Assembly (NCBI RefSeq): GCF_029223285.1
Contig: NZ_JARHUJ010000005.1
Coordinates: 558,001-622,000, forward strand
Direction of reading: 5' to 3'
Source: Paraflavitalea sp. CAU 1676
GTDB lineage: Bacteria; Bacteroidota; Bacteroidia; Chitinophagales; Chitinophagaceae
DNA: 64,000 bases
This document shows, one piece after another, positions 60,736 to 64,000 of this stretch. Each line of letters opens with the position of its first letter. Positions within the stretch are counted from its first letter, which is position 1. Under the pieces are notes generated by a model. That model saw only the letters and a list, made by a program, of their open reading frames with translations. It ran no database searches and was not told the origin of the DNA. Position numbers and translations under genes: made by a program.

Positions 60736-61323
60736 CGCTTTAATACGTGATAACCGTAGAAACACCCAGGCTGGCAATTGCTGTACAAACATTACTGAAA
60801 AAGAAGTCACTTGCTTTAATCTATTCATGGATATTTAGTACAACATTATACTGTGTGCCCGTTACGACCACAATACAGGCGCACTAAATCCCCGAACTGG
60901 AGATATTAGCTGGATGATTAGTTATAACCAGAGAAGTCATGAGGTTCACTAATTCTAACTAATTCATCGACGGGCCGCGCGATCCCGTTTACCTCTTAAC
61001 CAGAATGGATTGTCAGTAAAAGATTACCTGTGAAACAGAATGTAGAAACATTCCGTCCGAATTTGATTAGTGGGAAATAGAAGGTACTGTTGATGAAAAT
61101 GACGACCCAACGTTTGGCCGAGTCCGATTCCCCTTGGGTCTCGGTACGTTCGCAGTAAATCAAAGTCATGGCAAGTACCTTGTTCCATCCTCCATTGATT
61201 CATTGCTCGCTTTAGAAAGATGAATATTGTTGTGAGTCGGATCTCTTTTGGTTTTATTTTCTTTCATGAGCTAAGGTAAATTCAGTTTTCACATATATTT
61301 TATAGTAATGTATTTGGCCCAAA

Positions 61324-61351
61324 AAAGCAGGGTGTAGATACACCCTGCGGG
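61324..61351 (-). terminator. Rho-independent terminator after the FecR gene
   Basis: GCAGGGTGTA (61327-61336) pairs with TACACCCTGC (61339-61348) and is followed on the minus strand by TTTTTTG. It lies 12 bp after the FecR stop. Confidence 0.9.
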
Positions 61352-61359
61352 TCATTTAA

Positions 61360-62610
61360 TTACTGTTTATTTAAAGAATCTTTAATACTGTGATTTGCAT
61401 TCCCTTTCTTTTGTTTTCGTATTCTGGCTACGGTAACAAGATTACCTTTTAGATCGAATTGTACCTCGTCTTCTAAAAGATAGCTTTCCAGGTGTTTAAG
61501 GAAAACTTCCAAGGGCATGTCACCCATAATATTTCCTTGTAATGCAAATGTGATATTTTCCAAACCGGGCTCGACATAAATATTCACTTCGTACTTTTCT
61601 TGAATGCCTAAAAGCAGTTGCCGAAAATTACAAGGAGAACATCTATAGGCATCCATCCATTTTGTGACAATATTCGTATCTACTTTTTTAACTTGAAAAG
61701 CTGTCGTGTCTTTAACACATGCCTGACCAGGTTTCAGAATTGCCCGTTTATTTTTATAGTTAACCACAACTGTTCCTGAAACCAATGCTGTCATAGTCCT
61801 TTCTTTGTCATATGCTTTCACATTAAACCTCGTTCCCATTACCTGTATTTGTGAATTATCTGGAAGTGTAATGCTAAATGGAACAACTCCAGTATTAACC
61901 TTAATTTCTTTGACATCAAAGAACCCTTCGCCAAATAGATGTAGAACTCTATTTGTTTTGAATTGGACAGGAAATCTCAGAACTGATCCCTCATTTAACC
62001 ACGCTATTGAACCATCCGGCAGGTGAATCTTCCAGCTCGCTACATTTGCGGTCTTAAGGAGATTAAAGGTCTCATTGACTGTATTATTATCGTTTCTGAC
62101 ATTTAATTCCCGCGTGTTTATTTTCGTGACAACAACTCCTGCCTGTCGGACACTTTGATTTGGTTTTAAACTATCCAGTTTCAATATAGAACCATCACTT
62201 AATATCAAAATTGATTCATTACTTGTTGAAACAGTGTCAAGATTAAATAAAGTGTTTGCCTCAATGCTCTTTTCCTTGCTGTACCATACTTGTATCCAGA
62301 TGAGCGAGCAAACGGCCCCAATAAATATTGCCGCTAATGCTATCCGAAGGAAATACCATTGGTATTTACGCGAATGCGCGGTGCCAGGAGCACTAATACT
62401 TTTTTTTAAATCGTCCCAACCGGCATCCTGATTGTAGGATGATAGAATTTCGAAATCATGTTTAATAGGCTGCTCGGTGATCCTATTAATGAAATCCAAA
62501 TTCCTGGGATCTTCTTGTACCCAATTTGCCAAAACCCCCATTTCTTCCTCGGTAAGATCCTCTGATTGAGCTTTTAAAAATAACCATTCTATCCGTTCAC
62601 TTTTCTCCAT
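61360..62610 (-). CDS. FecR-family anti-sigma factor
   Basis: A 416-residue inner-membrane protein. The cytoplasmic N-terminal helical domain (about 1-75, with LTEEEMGVLANWVQEDPRNL) binds the sigma factor; one transmembrane helix follows (about 85-108, FLRIALAAIFIGAVCSLIWI); the periplasmic FecR beta domain has WKIHLPDGSIAWLNEGS and FGEGFFDVKEI, and the C-terminal 90 residues are a DUF4974 domain. In Bacteroidota this type normally transmits a signal from a SusC-like receptor, but no such receptor lies next to it here. It follows the ECF sigma gene and ends at a strong terminator. Confidence 0.92.
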   Translation of the reverse strand: MEKSERIEWLFLKAQSEDLTEEEMGVLANWVQEDPRNLDFINRITEQPIKHDFEILSSYNQDAGWDDLKKSISAPGTAHSRKYQWYFLRIALAAIFIGAVCSLIWIQVWYSKEKSIEANTLFNLDTVSTSNESILILSDGSILKLDSLKPNQSVRQAGVVVTKINTRELNVRNDNNTVNETFNLLKTANVASWKIHLPDGSIAWLNEGSVLRFPVQFKTNRVLHLFGEGFFDVKEIKVNTGVVPFSITLPDNSQIQVMGTRFNVKAYDKERTMTALVSGTVVVNYKNKRAILKPGQACVKDTTAFQVKKVDTNIVTKWMDAYRCSPCNFRQLLLGIQEKYEVNIYVEPGLENITFALQGNIMGDMPLEVFLKHLESYLLEDEVQFDLKGNLVTVARIRKQKKGNANHSIKDSLNKQ

Positions 62611-62748
62611 GTTGGATTTGTGATCGTGAGATATTAATACTGTTGTTATTATTTATCCTGAATCTCCATTTCATTACAAGAAATGACAACTTTTTTTTAT
62701 AGCTGTACGGTATTTATTTCTTTTGTTTTGTAATGTGTTGAAAATGAG

Positions 62749-63333
62749 CTAGATTATGATTGTAATGCCGGATTTTATTTTTTGGACTACTGCGAGGGCT
62801 CTTAAGAAAAGCAATGCGCGATGATGTTTCACTCGTACGTTATTTACGGAAATTTGCAACTCGTTGGCAATTTCGGTAACACTTTTTCCTTCGGTTACAA
62901 GTTTTTCAATAATGGATTTTTGATCTTCAGGAAGCTTTTTTACTAGTTGGTAAAGTTCATTAATGAATTCATTATAAATAATTTCTGTCAGGATAGGGGA
63001 CTGCACTTCGCCGGAATACATCGACCGAAGTTTTCTTTTACGAACGAGTCTGTTTCGACGAAATGACGAACACATATTACTCACCGAAACATAAAGAGAG
63101 TTGCGAATGTGCAATACAGTAGAATATTTCTGAATATTTCCATGCAAGCTAATAAATGCTTTGCTTACAATATCTTCAGACTCCTGGCTATCAGAGATTT
63201 GTTTGTATGCGAACAGGTAGAGCTGGCTTGAAAAATGCGTATAAATGCTTTTAAATGCATCCTCATCTCCTGCTTTTAACCTGGCAATAAAATCCTCCTC
63301 CGTTTGTGGATTAGCACTCCAAGGCTCTGCCAT
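62749..63333 (-). CDS. ECF RNA polymerase sigma factor (Bacteroidota type)
   Basis: A 194-residue sigma-70 factor, the cognate partner of the adjacent FecR protein. Region 2 has YKQISDSQESEDIVSKAFIS, and region 4 has a helix-turn-helix in SVTEIANELQISVNNVRVKH, followed by HRALLFLRA. The length is normal for this family (about 190). It is upstream of FecR on the minus strand with 138 bp between them, and an AT-rich promoter region lies at 63334-63546, where I see no gene. Confidence 0.9.
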   Translation of the reverse strand: MAEPWSANPQTEEDFIARLKAGDEDAFKSIYTHFSSQLYLFAYKQISDSQESEDIVSKAFISLHGNIQKYSTVLHIRNSLYVSVSNMCSSFRRNRLVRKRKLRSMYSGEVQSPILTEIIYNEFINELYQLVKKLPEDQKSIIEKLVTEGKSVTEIANELQISVNNVRVKHHRALLFLRALAVVQKIKSGITIII

Positions 63334-63546
63334 AAACGTTGACTTTAGTTAATAAAAAGGCGTTAGGTTAACTATAACAGGTCAAGAAAACTGGGGGAAT
63401 CTTGTCGCAATGTAAGGATTTATTTCATTTGTATCCAAGTAGTTCTACGCGCGGTAATTATTACCGTTAGGGCCAACGTATCGGTTATACTGGATAATGC
63501 CATATAAATGCTTCCCCCTATCTTAAAGGCAAAGTTGTTCAATCAA

Positions 63547-63999
63547 CTATGCATTAAATAAAAACTCAACTGGTAAAATTGTTTTATTATGGTAAGTAAT
63601 TCCCCCATGATTCAATGTACTGGCGCCCGGAACTACTTTTGTTTCAAATGAAGTATGATTAAGGTATAATAACAGGTCTGAGACATTTGAAGTAAAACTT
63701 TTCGGCTGAATGCCTTTTCTAATTGCATCGCTCGTCAAATAGGAGTTTATTTTATTATTCTCAACAATGCAGAAGAATATTAGGAAGGGTTGAGAAAGTG
63801 ACGATAATGTATTCAGGATAATAAGCGTGCCGTTGAAATCTGATTTCTTTTTGCATCCTGAAAGTTGAACCTGGTAGAAGATTGTTGTTGTTTGTCCTTT
63901 TCCAGAGGACCGTATAAAAGTACCGCTTTGGTTTATTTCGTAATCCTCTTCTCTAGGGGTACATCCATTTTTTGAAGTGCTCAGAAAATTGTCAAATAG
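63547..63999 (-). CDS. Unidentified protein, 5'-truncated by window end
   Basis: A minus-strand frame runs from the window end to a TAG at 63547, giving the C-terminal 150 residues of a longer protein. The segment has a NGCTPREEDYEINQSGTFIR stretch, a hydrophobic part (LSQPFLIFFCIVENN) and ends VEFLFNA. The start lies outside. Cys residues and beta pattern suggest an exported or surface protein, but no family is recognised. It lies upstream of the ECF sigma gene and in the same direction. Confidence 0.5.
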   Translation of the reverse strand, partial: LFDNFLSTSKNGCTPREEDYEINQSGTFIRSSGKGQTTTIFYQVQLSGCKKKSDFNGTLIILNTLSSLSQPFLIFFCIVENNKINSYLTSDAIRKGIQPKSFTSNVSDLLLYLNHTSFETKVVPGASTLNHGGITYHNKTILPVEFLFNA

Positions 64000-64000
64000 T

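Larger units (their letters stand above)
60403..61359. other. Structured gap of about 1 kb with repeated hairpins and short open frames
   Basis: No gene over 60 codons. The minus strand has short frames: 60526-60597 (23 aa, MEKKLNGNGMPSSTELL...), 60649-60828 (59 aa, MNRLKQVTSFSVMF...), 61024-61203 (59 aa, MNQWRMEQGTCHDFDLLRTY...) and a pair at 61166-61267 and 60996-61169 with an ATGA overlap, which compete with the 59-aa frame. Inverted repeats include ATTAGTTA/TAACTAAT (60917-60924, 60956-60963) and GACCCAA/TTGGGTC (61104-61110, 61134-61140). Whether this holds small peptides or a structured RNA cannot be decided by reading. Confidence 0.4.

Noticed and set aside
61104-61140. tRNA-like fragment (a TCCGATTCC segment with flanking stem)
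   Set aside because: No T-stem pairing, no anticodon or D arm, and no acceptor stem can be drawn.
1-64000. CRISPR array, rRNA operon or tRNA genes
   Set aside because: No regularly spaced repeat array and no rRNA or tRNA sequence was seen on either strand.

Overview
The window looks like chromosome of a Bacteroidota bacterium, most probably a Chitinophagaceae-type soil or plant-associated glycan degrader. The evidence is a protein with a type IX secretion (T9SS) C-terminal sorting domain, GH39 and GH92 glycosidases, a TlpA thioredoxin fused to a DUF3738-like domain, an ECF sigma/FecR pair, promoter -7 boxes of the Bacteroidota form TAnnTTTG, and a Bacteroides-type tra locus.

Region 1 (1-26.9 kb) is ordinary chromosome with moderate GC. 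It holds the end of a sodium/solute symporter, a HAD hydrolase, a GH39 glycosidase, three exported peptidases (M61, S9/DPP-IV type, DUF885), a cupin-AraC regulator, a small outer-membrane barrel, a ClC channel, a lipoprotein, a GH92 mannosidase, and a large surface esterase with six PKD-like repeats. A short run of less typical genes (MepB-like, DUF6985-like, a lipoprotein, an unknown exported protein; 20.4-23.3 kb) follows. The region ends with TlpA-DUF3738 divergent from a histidine kinase/response regulator pair. Most genes are single transcription units separated by clear hairpin terminators.

Region 2 (about 27-50.5 kb) is visibly AT-richer and reads as part of an integrative and conjugative element. 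At 27-37.4 kb are an ECF sigma factor, two small HTH-like proteins, a primase-polymerase (Prim-Pol), a putative ADP-ribosyltransferase, a ParB-like protein, and a DUF3150-like / VWA-metallopeptidase / MoxR-ATPase set. At 37.7-49.5 kb is a minus-strand conjugation operon in the order [membrane protein]-traE-traF-traG-traI-like-unknown-traI-like-traI-like-traJ-traK-traL-traM-traN-[unknown]. A nested inverted repeat of about 257 bp (37449-37705) separates the two blocks. An rteC-type regulator lies upstream of the operon. No integrase, relaxase or coupling protein is visible in the window, so the element probably continues to the right, or part of its machinery is elsewhere.

Region 3 (50.5-64 kb) is also AT-rich and looks like regulatory and cargo DNA. 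It has a LytTR response regulator overlapping a TPR/LytS-type kinase, a membrane-bound LuxR-type regulator, a GNAT acetyltransferase, a stand-alone AraC DNA-binding domain, and several exported proteins of unknown function; three of these appear to be built from a shared diverged module. A structured gap of about 1 kb (60.4-61.36 kb) with repeated hairpins and a few very short open frames precedes a FecR/ECF-sigma pair that has no SusC/SusD partner in view. The window closes inside an unidentified gene.
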